Translations under genes and position numbers: made by a program | DNA from: an uncultured Pelagibacteraceae bacterium | GTDB taxonomy: Bacteria; Pseudomonadota; Alphaproteobacteria; Pelagibacterales; Pelagibacteraceae | Reading direction: 5' to 3' | NCBI GenBank assembly: GCA_902601785.1 | Contig: CACKOH010000004.1 | Span: 1 to 64,000 of the forward strand | Length of the DNA: 64,000 nucleotides | In this document: positions 17,179 to 24,858 of the stretch, one piece after another | Layout: every line of letters starts with the position of its first letter | How positions within the stretch are numbered: the stretch's first letter is position 1 | Notes under the pieces: generated by a model | Seen by the model: the letters and a program-made list of their open reading frames with translations, nothing else | Database searches by the model: none | Told to the model about the DNA's origin: nothing

Positions 17179-18124
17179 TTTTATTTAATGCATTATTTTT
17201 GAATAAATTGGCTTCTTTTATATATCTTCTAACCATTTCAGTTGATTTATGTCCTGTCATAGCCATTATATTTCTTTCCTCTGCTCCTGACTCTGCGGCT
17301 GCTGTAGCGAAACCTGAACGTAAACTATGACCAGAATAATTTTTATTATCAATTCCTGCTTTATTAAGGTATTCTTTAATTAACAGTGCTACTGTTTGAT
17401 CTGTTAATCTATTTTCTGATAACCTTAGTCCTTTATTAAAACGTCTAAACAATGGACCTGAGTTAATCTTTGATATCTCTAACCATTCACTTAATGAAAT
17501 AACCGGACAATATTGACTATTATCAAAGTAGGGTAGTCCTTTTATTGATCCCTCTCCAAACTGATCTGTTTTTGACTTTCTTAAGGTAATTTTTAGACCC
17601 TCTTGCATAAAATCTAAGTCATTGTAATCTAATGAAACTATTTCATTTCTTCTAAAACCACCTGAAAATCCAATTAATATTATTGATCTATCTCTTAATC
17701 TTTTGATTTCATTTTTGATATTCTCATCTATTACATTAATTATTTTTTTTAAATGATTGATTAATATAGGTTTTTTACCTTTCTGAATGCTACCTTTTCT
17801 GCGTTTGATTCCCATTATATTTTCAATGATTGCAGGATGTTTAGTATCTAAATAGTAGCCCTTCATCTTATGGATTACGCCTATTGAGACTATTCTTCTC
17901 TTTAAAGTGGTCATTTTGGCATTTTTTTTTGATAAATATGTAATATACAATGAAACAATTTTAGGATCAGTTGGAAACAATTTAAATCCGTTTTTAAAAC
18001 AAAATAATTCAAAATCATTAAAATCTGATTTATATGCTCTTATTGTATTATCAGCTTTAGAGTTTTTGAGGTTTAATAATGTTTCTTCTTTGATTGCTTT
18101 TATGTTGTTTATTAATTCATTCAT
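17168..18124 (-). CDS. Tyrosine recombinase/integrase
   Basis: A 318-residue phage-type integrase. It has a SAM-like N-terminal core-binding domain (about 15-105) and a C-terminal catalytic domain with the expected residues: Arg158/159 in GFSGGFRRNEIVSL, Lys185 region (LRKSKTDQ), His266 and Arg269 (GHSLRSGF), His292 (GHKS) and the nucleophile Tyr301 (VRRYI). All catalytic positions are intact, so it should be active. It points into the polysaccharide cluster, and a near-perfect inverted repeat lies 5 bases upstream of its start. XerC/D of the chromosome-dimer system cannot be excluded from length alone, but the setting and sequence suggest an accessory element. Confidence 0.92.
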   Translation of the reverse strand: MNELINNIKAIKEETLLNLKNSKADNTIRAYKSDFNDFELFCFKNGFKLFPTDPKIVSLYITYLSKKNAKMTTLKRRIVSIGVIHKMKGYYLDTKHPAIIENIMGIKRRKGSIQKGKKPILINHLKKIINVIDENIKNEIKRLRDRSIILIGFSGGFRRNEIVSLDYNDLDFMQEGLKITLRKSKTDQFGEGSIKGLPYFDNSQYCPVISLSEWLEISKINSGPLFRRFNKGLRLSENRLTDQTVALLIKEYLNKAGIDNKNYSGHSLRSGFATAAAESGAEERNIMAMTGHKSTEMVRRYIKEANLFKNNALNKIKM

Positions 18125-18129
18125 ATTAT

Positions 18130-18162
18130 TTACTATTGATAACCATTAATTATCAATAGTAA
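18130..18162. repeat. 13-bp inverted repeat with 7-bp spacer (candidate recombinase site)
   Basis: The arms at 18130-18142 and 18150-18162 are exact inverted copies (inner part ACTATTGATAA / TTATCAATAGT), separated by CCATTAA. Two 11-13 bp arms around a 6-8 bp spacer, with ATAA...TTAT at the inner edges, is the geometry of tyrosine-recombinase crossover sites such as dif or lox. It lies 5 bases before the recombinase start codon. It could instead be an operator for the recombinase gene. Confidence 0.5.
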
Positions 18163-18206
18163 TATATTAGATGATTTTTAATGTCAATAGTTTAAAAAAA
18201 TAAATT

Positions 18207-18383
18207 ATGGCTTCAATGAACGGATTAATAGAACCTAATTATTTTCTTATTACCGCTATAGCTTTTGCAATCCTTAGTATTATTCAATATAAAAAAGTTG
18301 GAAAAACTTTAGAGACAATATATTTGTCAATTCTATTTATTTTTTTTTTAATAAGCTATTTTATACTTGTTTTTGGTGATTAG
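18207..18383 (+). CDS. Small membrane protein, 58 residues, unknown function
   Basis: An ATG-to-TAG frame of 58 codons. After a short polar start (MASMNGLIEPN) it has a hydrophobic segment YFLITAIAFAILSIIQY, a basic loop (KKVGKTLET) and a second hydrophobic segment IYLSILFIFFLISYFILVF, ending GD. This two-helix hairpin layout is plausible for a real small membrane protein and unlikely as a shadow, since nothing is encoded opposite. I see no strong ribosome binding site. It stands divergently from the recombinase with the inverted repeat between them. No family is recognised. Confidence 0.5.
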   Translation: MASMNGLIEPNYFLITAIAFAILSIIQYKKVGKTLETIYLSILFIFFLISYFILVFGD

Positions 18384-18477
18384 AGTTATCCCCATCATTC
18401 ACAGGTCATTACCAAAAAATAAAAAAACAACTAAAAAGTGATACAAATAAACAATATAGCTGATATTTTTAAATCAA

Positions 18478-18644
18478 TTAAGGGGCAACCCTTAACTGGC
18501 CAGCTGAAGAAAAACCGCAAGGAACAAATTCAGAGGGCAGAAAGTTTCGCGGGGGATCGCTGAACGCGCGGGACGGGTGGCATGGCGATAGCGAGTCAAC
18601 GACGTGCCTATAACTACTGTTTTATGCACTGAAAAGTGCATAAA
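18478..18644. other. GC-rich, hairpin-flanked element of unknown nature
   Basis: Within DNA of roughly 25-30% GC, 44 of the 70 bases at 18541-18610 are G or C. The element is framed by two perfect hairpins with GNRA-type loops when read on the plus strand: 18478-18495 (stem TTAAGGG/CCCTTAA, loop GCAA) and 18621-18644 (10-bp stem, loop GAAA). Such loops are common in structured RNA. I compared it by eye with tmRNA, RNase P RNA, SRP RNA and tRNA signatures and found no match. A 49-codon minus-strand frame also covers it. It lies between the small membrane ORF and the MGMT-domain gene. Confidence 0.5.
18492..18641 (-). CDS. Possible 49-residue peptide in the GC-rich element
   Basis: On the minus strand an ATG at 18641 opens 49 codons ending in TAA at 18492, spanning nearly the whole GC-rich element. 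The peptide has a basic N-terminal half (with SLTRYRHATRPARSAIPRE) and a hydrophobic C-terminus (FCPLNLFLAVFLQLAS). Codons are GC-rich (GCC, ACC, CCC, CGC), unlike the neighbours, which would fit recent transfer, or a chance open frame in a structured RNA. The start codon lies in the hairpin at 18621-18644. No family is recognised. Confidence 0.3.
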   Translation of the reverse strand: MHFSVHKTVVIGTSLTRYRHATRPARSAIPRETFCPLNLFLAVFLQLAS

Positions 18645-18674
18645 AACGTGGTTTTTCTATATATATTGCACAAA

Positions 18675-18944
18675 ATGATTGGAACTAAATTTCAATTAAA
18701 AGTTTGGAACTTTTTAAAAACTATACCTAAAGGTTCGGTTAAAACATATAAAGAAGTTGCAATTGCAATAAAATACCCTAAATCAGCTCGTGCAGTAGCT
18801 AATGCATGTGCAAAAAACCCATATGCACCCAAAATACCGTGTCATAGAGTAATTAGATCTGATGGGCTACTAGGTGGATACTCTGGTAGAGGTGGAGTAA
18901 GGACAAAGCTTCGTTTATTAAGATCAGAAAAAGTTGATATTTAG
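18675..18944 (+). CDS. MGMT-domain protein (alkylguanine-DNA alkyltransferase C-terminal domain)
   Basis: An 89-residue protein consisting only of the DNA-binding/active-site domain of O6-alkylguanine-DNA alkyltransferases. It has FQLKVWNFLKTIPKGSVKTY at the start, the arginine finger in SARAV (Arg39), and the acceptor motif PCHRVI with Cys56, followed by LLGGYSGRGG. The N-terminal domain of Ada/Ogt (about 80 residues) is absent. Because the cysteine is kept, it could still transfer alkyl groups, unlike ATL proteins where it is replaced. I start at ATG 18675 (MIGTKFQL); an upstream in-frame GTG (18636) falls in the GAAA hairpin and is unlikely. Confidence 0.85.
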   Translation: MIGTKFQLKVWNFLKTIPKGSVKTYKEVAIAIKYPKSARAVANACAKNPYAPKIPCHRVIRSDGLLGGYSGRGGVRTKLRLLRSEKVDI

Positions 18945-19478
18945 TGTCATTTTAAGCCTGTTTTATGGTCAAAAAAACCAGTAAAATCAACAATTTTTTG
19001 ATATTTAAGCATATTTTACTGTAAATATGTTTTATACACCCTTCAGTTGTGTTATATATCAAGATAAACTAAAATAAAGCACCTCTACGGCCGATTAAAA
19101 CATATATTCTATAACTGCATTGCTTTACTTTTCTATGATATTACGGAGCATTCTAAAGTAAAATTTCAAAGAATTTTTTATAAATTTTTGTTACCCTACT
19201 GACTTGTCCGATTATAAATTTTCAATATTGTAATTAATAAGCTTAAAAAACCATTGGTATTAAACAATTTTAATATAAATATTAATTTTGAATGAAAATT
19301 TTTCCAAATTTGTCTTATTTTTTTAAATAATAGTTATTAATTTTTTATTTTATAAGATAAATTGAAAGCTACATACCAATTTATAAATATTTATATAATT
19401 AAATTATATAATAATTACAATAGTTTAAATTAATATATTAAAGTAATATATTAGATACTAGTAAATATATGTTTACTA
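18945..19478. other. Gene-free AT-rich stretch
   Basis: No open frame of convincing size and no tRNA or recognised RNA is visible in these 534 bases. It holds homopolymer-rich AT DNA, one weak hairpin just after the MGMT gene (19010-19033) and a short GC patch near 19081 (CACCTCTACGGCCGA). In a genome where most gaps are under 50 bases this is the longest non-coding stretch of the window. Confidence 0.6.
19010..19033 (+). terminator. Weak hairpin plus T-run after the MGMT gene
   Basis: CATATTT (19010-19016) pairs with AAATATG (19023-19029) around a 6-base loop and is followed by TTTT. The stem is only 7 AT-rich pairs, so a function as intrinsic terminator is uncertain. Confidence 0.25.
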
Positions 19479-20330
19479 TTAACTTGAACGACTTAACAAA
19501 TATTCCCTTCTGGAAATATATAGACCACTAAGAACGATAATAAATAAACCTAAATACGTCCAATTATCAGGTAATTCATGAAAGAAATAATAACTAATAA
19601 GTATATTTGTAATTATCTCTGTATAGCCCAAAGGAGCTAATTTAGATGCATCAGCATATTTTAGAGATAATATGAGGAAAAGGTGCGCTACAGAGGCTAT
19701 AAGGCCGATTAAAGCCATTAAAATCCATTGATTTGAAGTGGGGTTAATCCAAACAGAGGGCATAAACAGGCTTATTATAATAGTTCCTATCAAACCAGAT
19801 AATAAAAGCGTTAAAAGTGGATTGTCTGAGGTACTCAATTTCCTTGTGATTATAAGATAAAATCCATAACATATTCCATTACCTAATGCTGCCATGGTAG
19901 CTAAATTAAGTTCAATAAAGCCAGGTCTTATTACGATTAATGTTCCAATAAATCCTAAAGATACAGCGGTCCACCTTTTCACCCCTACTTTCTCATTTAA
20001 AAAAAATGGAGATAAGGCAGTAACACAAATTGGAGCAACAAAAGCTAAGGTTAAAGCTTTTGGAAGAGAAATTTCTGAAATTGCATAAAAGAACAAATAA
20101 GTAGAAAAAACAAAAATTAATCCTCTGATTAATTGAAGGGCTGGTTTTTTTGTCCAAACTAATGAATGCCTATAAAAAATAAGCATTAAGGATAGTGTAA
20201 AAACTACAGTAAAAAAATATCTAGCCCATGTAATTTGAAGAACATCCATCGATGAACTTAAATATTTAGCAAAAGCATCCATTACTGGAACAATCATCCA
20301 GGCAGATGCATTTAAAATTATTGCCTTCAT
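19479..20330 (-). CDS. DMT superfamily (EamA) transporter
   Basis: A 283-residue inner-membrane protein with about ten hydrophobic segments in two EamA repeats. The first half shows WMIVPVMDAFAKYLSS, ITWARYFFTVVFTL and IRGLIFVFSTYLFFYAI; the second repeats the pattern (ALGNGICYGFYLIITRKLS ... LAPLGYTEIITNILISYYFFHE). Family members export or import metabolites such as amino acids; the substrate cannot be read from sequence. It lies 16 bases downstream of the AEC transporter in the same direction and ends at the long gene-free stretch. Confidence 0.88.
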   Translation of the reverse strand: MKAIILNASAWMIVPVMDAFAKYLSSSMDVLQITWARYFFTVVFTLSLMLIFYRHSLVWTKKPALQLIRGLIFVFSTYLFFYAISEISLPKALTLAFVAPICVTALSPFFLNEKVGVKRWTAVSLGFIGTLIVIRPGFIELNLATMAALGNGICYGFYLIITRKLSTSDNPLLTLLLSGLIGTIIISLFMPSVWINPTSNQWILMALIGLIASVAHLFLILSLKYADASKLAPLGYTEIITNILISYYFFHELPDNWTYLGLFIIVLSGLYISRREYLLSRSS

Positions 20331-20346
20331 AAAAGAAGGATATAGT

Positions 20347-21246
20347 TTAATAGAAGTATTTTAAAGCAAAGAATACAACAATTGGTAACGTTATGAATGA
20401 CATAATTGTTGAAACTACAATCATACTTGCAATACTATCAACGATTTTTTTAGGTGAATACATTGAACCAATTAAATAAGTCAAAACTGCACTTGGCATA
20501 GCACATTGAATTAAAAATACACCTGCTGCAAAACCAGATAAATTAAAAATTTTTATAATACCTAGTCCAATTAATGGACCAATTAAAACTCTACATATTG
20601 AAGAAATAAAAGCAGATTTAAAGGAAAAAACTTTTAATCTTGTAAGGGCTATACCTAAAGACATCAATATTAAAAATATTGCTGTATAAGCAGTAATCAT
20701 AGTTGTATTCACTAAAAAAACTGGGGTTTCAATTTCATAATATATAAAGATAATTGAAATTATTATTGCATATACAGGTGGGCTTTGAAGTAAAAGTTTA
20801 AAACTAAATTTTTTACTAGCCAAAAAAACATTTATTGTAAAATGAAAAAATATAACTAATGAAGAGATAGTAGCTGCAATACCTAAGCCTAAATCACCAT
20901 AAGCAAATAAACAAATTGGTAATCCCATATTGCCTACATTTGGTAAAACAAATGGAGGAAGTTCACGTATTATTTCTTTTTTTAAAAAAACTAAAAAGAT
21001 TACACCTACTAAAGCAAAGGCAAATATTGCAATTAATGAATACCAAAAATACTCAATAAACATTGAGAATGTGACACCAGTGGTGGTAATAGCGTAAAAA
21101 ACCATCGCAGGGCTTCCAACATTAGCAGCAAAATTTGTGATAAAAGAAGTATCTAATTTAGGATTTTTTTTACCAATAAAATATCCAATACCCACCATAA
21201 AAAAAACAGGAAATAAAACTTCAAAAAGCTTAAAATAAATATCCAT
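20347..21246 (-). CDS. AEC family transporter
   Basis: A 299-residue membrane protein of the auxin efflux carrier family with about ten hydrophobic segments. The N-terminus FPVFFMVGIGYFIGKKNPKLD, the NVGSPAMVFYAI stretch, LPNVGNMGLPICLFAYG and the C-terminal AMPSAVLTYLIG are typical of the family. Bacterial members are uniporters/exporters of organic acids or amino acids. Its ATG shares one base with the stop of hom, so it is co-transcribed with homoserine dehydrogenase; a role linked to amino acids is an inference from position only. Confidence 0.88.
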   Translation of the reverse strand: MDIYFKLFEVLFPVFFMVGIGYFIGKKNPKLDTSFITNFAANVGSPAMVFYAITTTGVTFSMFIEYFWYSLIAIFAFALVGVIFLVFLKKEIIRELPPFVLPNVGNMGLPICLFAYGDLGLGIAATISSLVIFFHFTINVFLASKKFSFKLLLQSPPVYAIIISIIFIYYEIETPVFLVNTTMITAYTAIFLILMSLGIALTRLKVFSFKSAFISSICRVLIGPLIGLGIIKIFNLSGFAAGVFLIQCAMPSAVLTYLIGSMYSPKKIVDSIASMIVVSTIMSFITLPIVVFFALKYFY

Positions 21247-22538
21247 TAACCAAGCACTCTAATAAGTGTTGGCGTTTTTAAAATATTTTTATTTTTTTTA
21301 AATATAGATAAACAATTCTTGGAATTTATCTCAGAAGTTTTGTGAGTTATGATTACTATTGTAGCTCTATTTGTTTTTTTAACAGGTGTTTGGATAAGTC
21401 TTTTTACAGATATTTTATACTTTGCTAAACGATTAGTAATTTGAGATAAAACTCCAGGTCGATCCCTCACTTCAAACCTTAAATATAATGAATTTGTATA
21501 ATTATTTATATTATATGATTTTAGAGCTTTTAATTGAGCAAAAGGAATTCCAAAAGGTTTTTTAATATTCCCTCTAAGTATGGACAATAAGTCAGAAAGT
21601 AGAGAAGATGAAGTAGGACCAGGACCTGCGCCTTCACCTTGTAAAATACTTTCACCGACTGGTTTACCTTCAAGAATTACTGCATTCATTACTCCGTTAA
21701 CATTACCTATATAAGATTTTTTGTTAACTAAGCATGGGTGGACTGTTTCAAAAAGTTGATTATTTTTTAATTCTGTTATTCCAAGAAGTTTTATTCTTAA
21801 ATCTAATTGATTAGCGATTTTAATATCTTTTAATTCAATTTTTTCTATTCCTTCCATTAAACATTTGTGGTTTGAAACTTTGCTATTAAAAGCAAGTGCA
21901 GATAAAATTCTTACCTTTGCAAAAGCATCAAAACCATTTAAATCTAATTTAGGATTGCCAGGTTCAGCATAGCCAAGTTTTTGCGCTTTAATAAGAACAT
22001 CATTAAATTTTTGATTAGAATTTTCCATTTCAGATAAGATATAATTTGAAGTACCATTTAATATTCCATAAATCTTTGAGATCTTGTTAGTTGCTAATCC
22101 TTCCTTAATTGATCTTAAGATTGGGATACCTCCTGCTACAGAAGCTTCAAATTCTAAGTTAACATTATTTCTTTCAGCTAATTTAGCTAGATAATTTCCA
22201 TGTTTAGAAATTAAAGCTTTATTTGGTGTAATGACGTGAACCTTACTTTTTAAAGCTTTCTCTACAATCTTTTTAGATATACCATCAGATAATCCTATTG
22301 CTTCAAATAAAATATCTACTTTATGTTTTTTAAGTATTTCAAGTGGGTTAGTATAAAAAATTTTCTTATTAAATTTAAATTTTCTTTTTTTTTTAATATT
22401 TTTTGCTGATATAGCTACTAGATTAATTCTTGATCCAGTCTTTGTTTCAATACTTTTTTTCTTAGTATTTAATTCATTAAGTAAATAGATACCAACCTGT
22501 CCTAAACCAACTACAGCAATATTATATATTTTTTTCAT
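21246..22538 (-). CDS. hom: Homoserine dehydrogenase
   Basis: Reduces aspartate semialdehyde to homoserine, the branch to threonine and methionine. The 430-residue protein has an NAD(P)-binding N-terminus (VVGLGQVGIYLL, about 9-20), the catalytic segment YAEPGNPKLDLNGFDAFAK, GILNGTSNYILSEM, GEGAGPGPTSSSLLSDLL and a C-terminal ACT domain (RFEVRDRPGVLSQITNRLAKY, from about 350). The ACT domain implies feedback control, usually by threonine. It overlaps the lipoprotein gene by 4 bases and the AEC transporter by 1. Confidence 0.96.
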   Translation of the reverse strand: MKKIYNIAVVGLGQVGIYLLNELNTKKKSIETKTGSRINLVAISAKNIKKKRKFKFNKKIFYTNPLEILKKHKVDILFEAIGLSDGISKKIVEKALKSKVHVITPNKALISKHGNYLAKLAERNNVNLEFEASVAGGIPILRSIKEGLATNKISKIYGILNGTSNYILSEMENSNQKFNDVLIKAQKLGYAEPGNPKLDLNGFDAFAKVRILSALAFNSKVSNHKCLMEGIEKIELKDIKIANQLDLRIKLLGITELKNNQLFETVHPCLVNKKSYIGNVNGVMNAVILEGKPVGESILQGEGAGPGPTSSSLLSDLLSILRGNIKKPFGIPFAQLKALKSYNINNYTNSLYLRFEVRDRPGVLSQITNRLAKYKISVKRLIQTPVKKTNRATIVIITHKTSEINSKNCLSIFKKNKNILKTPTLIRVLG

Positions 22539-22762
22539 TTAGTAATATCGGGATATTTACTTTTTTTTGTGTAGTCTTCTATATATAATTTAAATTCATC
22601 TAAAGTCATTGAAGTTATATCTTTTGATTTTTTTAATATTTTTGAAAGGTTTTTTTGCTCATTTTTTTTTTTAATAGTATCTTCAGTCCAATACTGAGAA
22701 TCTTTATTTAAAGAACAGTTGCTAATAAATAACATTAAAAATAAACAAAATATTAATCTCAT
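22535..22762 (-). CDS. Small predicted lipoprotein
   Basis: A 75-residue protein with a lipoprotein signal: MRLIFCLFLMLFISNC, where Cys16 would be lipidated after cleavage. The remainder is charged and polar (SQYWTEDTIKKKNEQ...), probably helical, with no known domain. It overlaps both neighbours by 4 bases (argC upstream, hom downstream) and so belongs to that operon. It may sit in the inner or outer membrane facing the periplasm; function unknown. Confidence 0.68.
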   Translation of the reverse strand: MRLIFCLFLMLFISNCSLNKDSQYWTEDTIKKKNEQKNLSKILKKSKDITSMTLDEFKLYIEDYTKKSKYPDITK

Positions 22763-23781
22763 ATTAATCCAGTTGTTTCTGGAAAGTTAAATCTATTATT
22801 TAGACTTTGCACTGCTTGCCCTGCCCCACCTTTTATTAAATTATCTATAGCTGAAAGTATAATAATTTTATTAGTAAATTTTGACTTGCAGACTGAAATT
22901 AGACAATTATTAGTATTAATAACATCATTTGTACTTATGAGGGTATTTGATTTGGAAATCTTCACAAATTTTTCTTGCTTATAAAATTTTGTCAGTAAAC
23001 CTAAAACCTTTGCCATATTTACATTTCTATTCAAATCTAAATATATAGTACTTAGAATTCCTTTAAACATTGGTGATAAATGTGGTGTAAAACTTACTTC
23101 AATTTTCTTTTTAGAAAATTTTTTTAACATCTGGTCTATTTCTGAATTATGACGATGATTTCCAACACCATAAGCACTTAAAGAATCATATAAATTTTTA
23201 TTTTTGTATTTTTTATGAACGCCTCTTCCAGCACCAGAATAACCTGATTTGGAGTCTATTATAATATTTGAAACCTTAACTAATTTTTTTTTAATCAAAG
23301 GTATTAACGGCAAAAGTATAGATGTTGGATAACAACCAGGACTTGAGATAATATTATACTTTTTAATTTCTTTTCTATTAATTTCAGGTAGTGAGTATAT
23401 ACTTTTTTTTATAAGTTTAATTGCTCGGTGCTTCTGCTTATACCATTTTTTATACTCTGATGCTTTTTCAAGTCTAAAATCTGCAGCTAAATCAATTAAT
23501 ATATTTTTTTTATTTAAATGTTTAGATAAATCTTGAGCTTCTCCATTAGGTAAAGCTGTAAAAATTATATCAACATCATCTAATAAATTTTTATTAAATT
23601 TTCTTATTTTAGGTAATTTATATTTTGATAATGACTTTTCATAAAATGAAATACTCTTACCTACTGACGAATTACCACATAAATATTTTATGTTTATATA
23701 TTTGTGCTTAACTAATATCTTTATTAATTGAGTACCAATATATCCGGTTGATCCTGCGACTAACGCATTAAGCTTAGGCAT
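22759..23781 (-). CDS. argC: N-acetyl-gamma-glutamyl-phosphate reductase
   Basis: Third step of arginine synthesis: NADPH reduction of N-acetylglutamyl phosphate to the semialdehyde. The 340-residue protein has the nucleotide loop VAGSTGYIGTQLIKIL near the start, the catalytic cysteine in SSPGCYPTSILLPL (about 145-158), the substrate-binding YGVGNHRHNSEI and the C-terminal DNLIKGGAGQAVQSLN. It follows rpsI by 33 bases and overlaps the small lipoprotein gene by 4. The rplM-rpsI-argC order is common in alphaproteobacteria. Confidence 0.95.
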   Translation of the reverse strand: MPKLNALVAGSTGYIGTQLIKILVKHKYINIKYLCGNSSVGKSISFYEKSLSKYKLPKIRKFNKNLLDDVDIIFTALPNGEAQDLSKHLNKKNILIDLAADFRLEKASEYKKWYKQKHRAIKLIKKSIYSLPEINRKEIKKYNIISSPGCYPTSILLPLIPLIKKKLVKVSNIIIDSKSGYSGAGRGVHKKYKNKNLYDSLSAYGVGNHRHNSEIDQMLKKFSKKKIEVSFTPHLSPMFKGILSTIYLDLNRNVNMAKVLGLLTKFYKQEKFVKISKSNTLISTNDVINTNNCLISVCKSKFTNKIIILSAIDNLIKGGAGQAVQSLNNRFNFPETTGLI

Positions 23782-23814
23782 TTTATATTATAACAGTTTA
23801 ATATTAAAAAAAAA

Positions 23815-24252
23815 TTATCTTTTAGAGAATTGAAAGCTTCTTCTAGCTTTTCTTCTACCAGGTTTTTTCCTCTCAACCGCTCTTGAGTCTCTGGTGGTAA
23901 GTTTTTCGGTTTTTAATGTACCTTTTAAATTTTCATCAAATAAAACTAATGCTTTGGATATACCATGAACCATTGCACCAGCTTGACCTGTTGGTCCTCC
24001 ACCTTTAACGCTACATCTAACGTCATAATCTGTAGACTGATTTATAATCTCAAAAGGTCTTGTAATTTGCATTTTATGTGTTTCATCTGCAAAATAATCA
24101 CTAAATAATTTTCCATTCACATAGATTTTACCAGATCCTTTTTTTAACCAAACTTTCGCAATAGAAGTTTTTCTTCTACCAGTTGCATATTTACTGTCTT
24201 TAAAATCCAATTTAAGTTTAGGAGATTTTGGAGATGTTTCAGTGTTTTCCAT
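23815..24252 (-). CDS. rpsI: 30S ribosomal protein S9
   Basis: A 145-residue S9 protein. YATGRRKTSIAKVWLKKGSGK marks the start of the conserved domain, GGGPTGQAGAMVHGISKAL the middle, and the C-terminus ends RRKARRSFQFSKR, the tail that reaches toward the P-site tRNA. It has an N-terminal extension of about 18 residues before the core, as in other alphaproteobacteria. It starts 1 base after the rplM stop and forms the usual rplM-rpsI pair. Confidence 0.97.
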   Translation of the reverse strand: MENTETSPKSPKLKLDFKDSKYATGRRKTSIAKVWLKKGSGKIYVNGKLFSDYFADETHKMQITRPFEIINQSTDYDVRCSVKGGGPTGQAGAMVHGISKALVLFDENLKGTLKTEKLTTRDSRAVERKKPGRRKARRSFQFSKR

Positions 24253-24253
24253 G

Positions 24254-24712
24254 TTAATTTCTTGCTAAATTTTTACTATTCAATTTATTTAATTCGATGA
24301 CCGTAGGATTTTGTGAAGAATGCGGGTGAGTATTACCTGAGTAAATTTTTAGTTTAGTTAATTGTTTTCGCCCCAAAACACCACCAGGTAACATTCTTTT
24401 CACTGCAAGTTTTAATGTTTCACCTGGTTTTTTTTCATGTAACTTTTCAGGGGTAGCAATCTTAATACCACCAGGGTGACCTGTATGTCTGTAATACTTT
24501 TTGTCTTGAAATTTTTTTCCTGTAAATTTTACTTGTTCAATATTTTTAACAACAACAAAATCACCATCATCCATATGTGGAGTATAAGTTGTTTTATTTT
24601 TTCCTCTTATAATATTTGAAACAACTGTAGCTAATCTACCAACAACAGCATTAGTTGCATCAATTTCATACCAAGATGATGTTATTTGGTCTTTTTTAAG
24701 GAATTTCGTCAT
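24254..24712 (-). CDS. rplM: 50S ribosomal protein L13
   Basis: A 152-residue L13 protein starting at ATG 24712 (MTKFLKKDQITSSWYEIDATNAVVGRLA). I prefer this start because it matches the family N-terminus; the frame is open further upstream to 24790, but those residues have no L13 counterpart and would run into the divergent promoter region. Conserved stretches include GKKFQDKKYYRHTGHPGG and LAVKRMLPGGVLGRKQLTKLKIY. It leads the rplM-rpsI-argC-hom run and is divergent from the riboswitch-controlled metY-like gene. Confidence 0.95.
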   Translation of the reverse strand: MTKFLKKDQITSSWYEIDATNAVVGRLATVVSNIIRGKNKTTYTPHMDDGDFVVVKNIEQVKFTGKKFQDKKYYRHTGHPGGIKIATPEKLHEKKPGETLKLAVKRMLPGGVLGRKQLTKLKIYSGNTHPHSSQNPTVIELNKLNSKNLARN

Positions 24713-24858
24713 TGTGCGAGGATTAATACTATTATTAAAATCAAAGTCAATTTTATATTTACCTTGAAAATTGGTCTTAATTTGATACAAAGATAATGCC
24801 GATTTGATCCTATTGCGGGCTTTAAACTGCTAAAATGGAATTTTCATTAATTATCGGT

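Noticed and set aside
18501..18507. CTGAAGA on the plus strand in the GC-rich element, like a hammerhead ribozyme core, with GAAA further on
   Set aside because: The required closing G-C of stem II and helical context are missing, so the match is probably chance.
18478..18644. GC-rich element as tmRNA, RNase P RNA or SRP RNA
   Set aside because: None of the diagnostic conserved strings of these RNAs (tRNA-like T arm and tag, GAGGAAAGTCC, GGTCAGG/GGAAGC loop) is present on either strand.
24713..24790. N-terminal extension of L13 as a novel leader domain
   Set aside because: The extension has no family match and ATG 24712 gives the normal L13 start. It is just an open frame in the upstream region.
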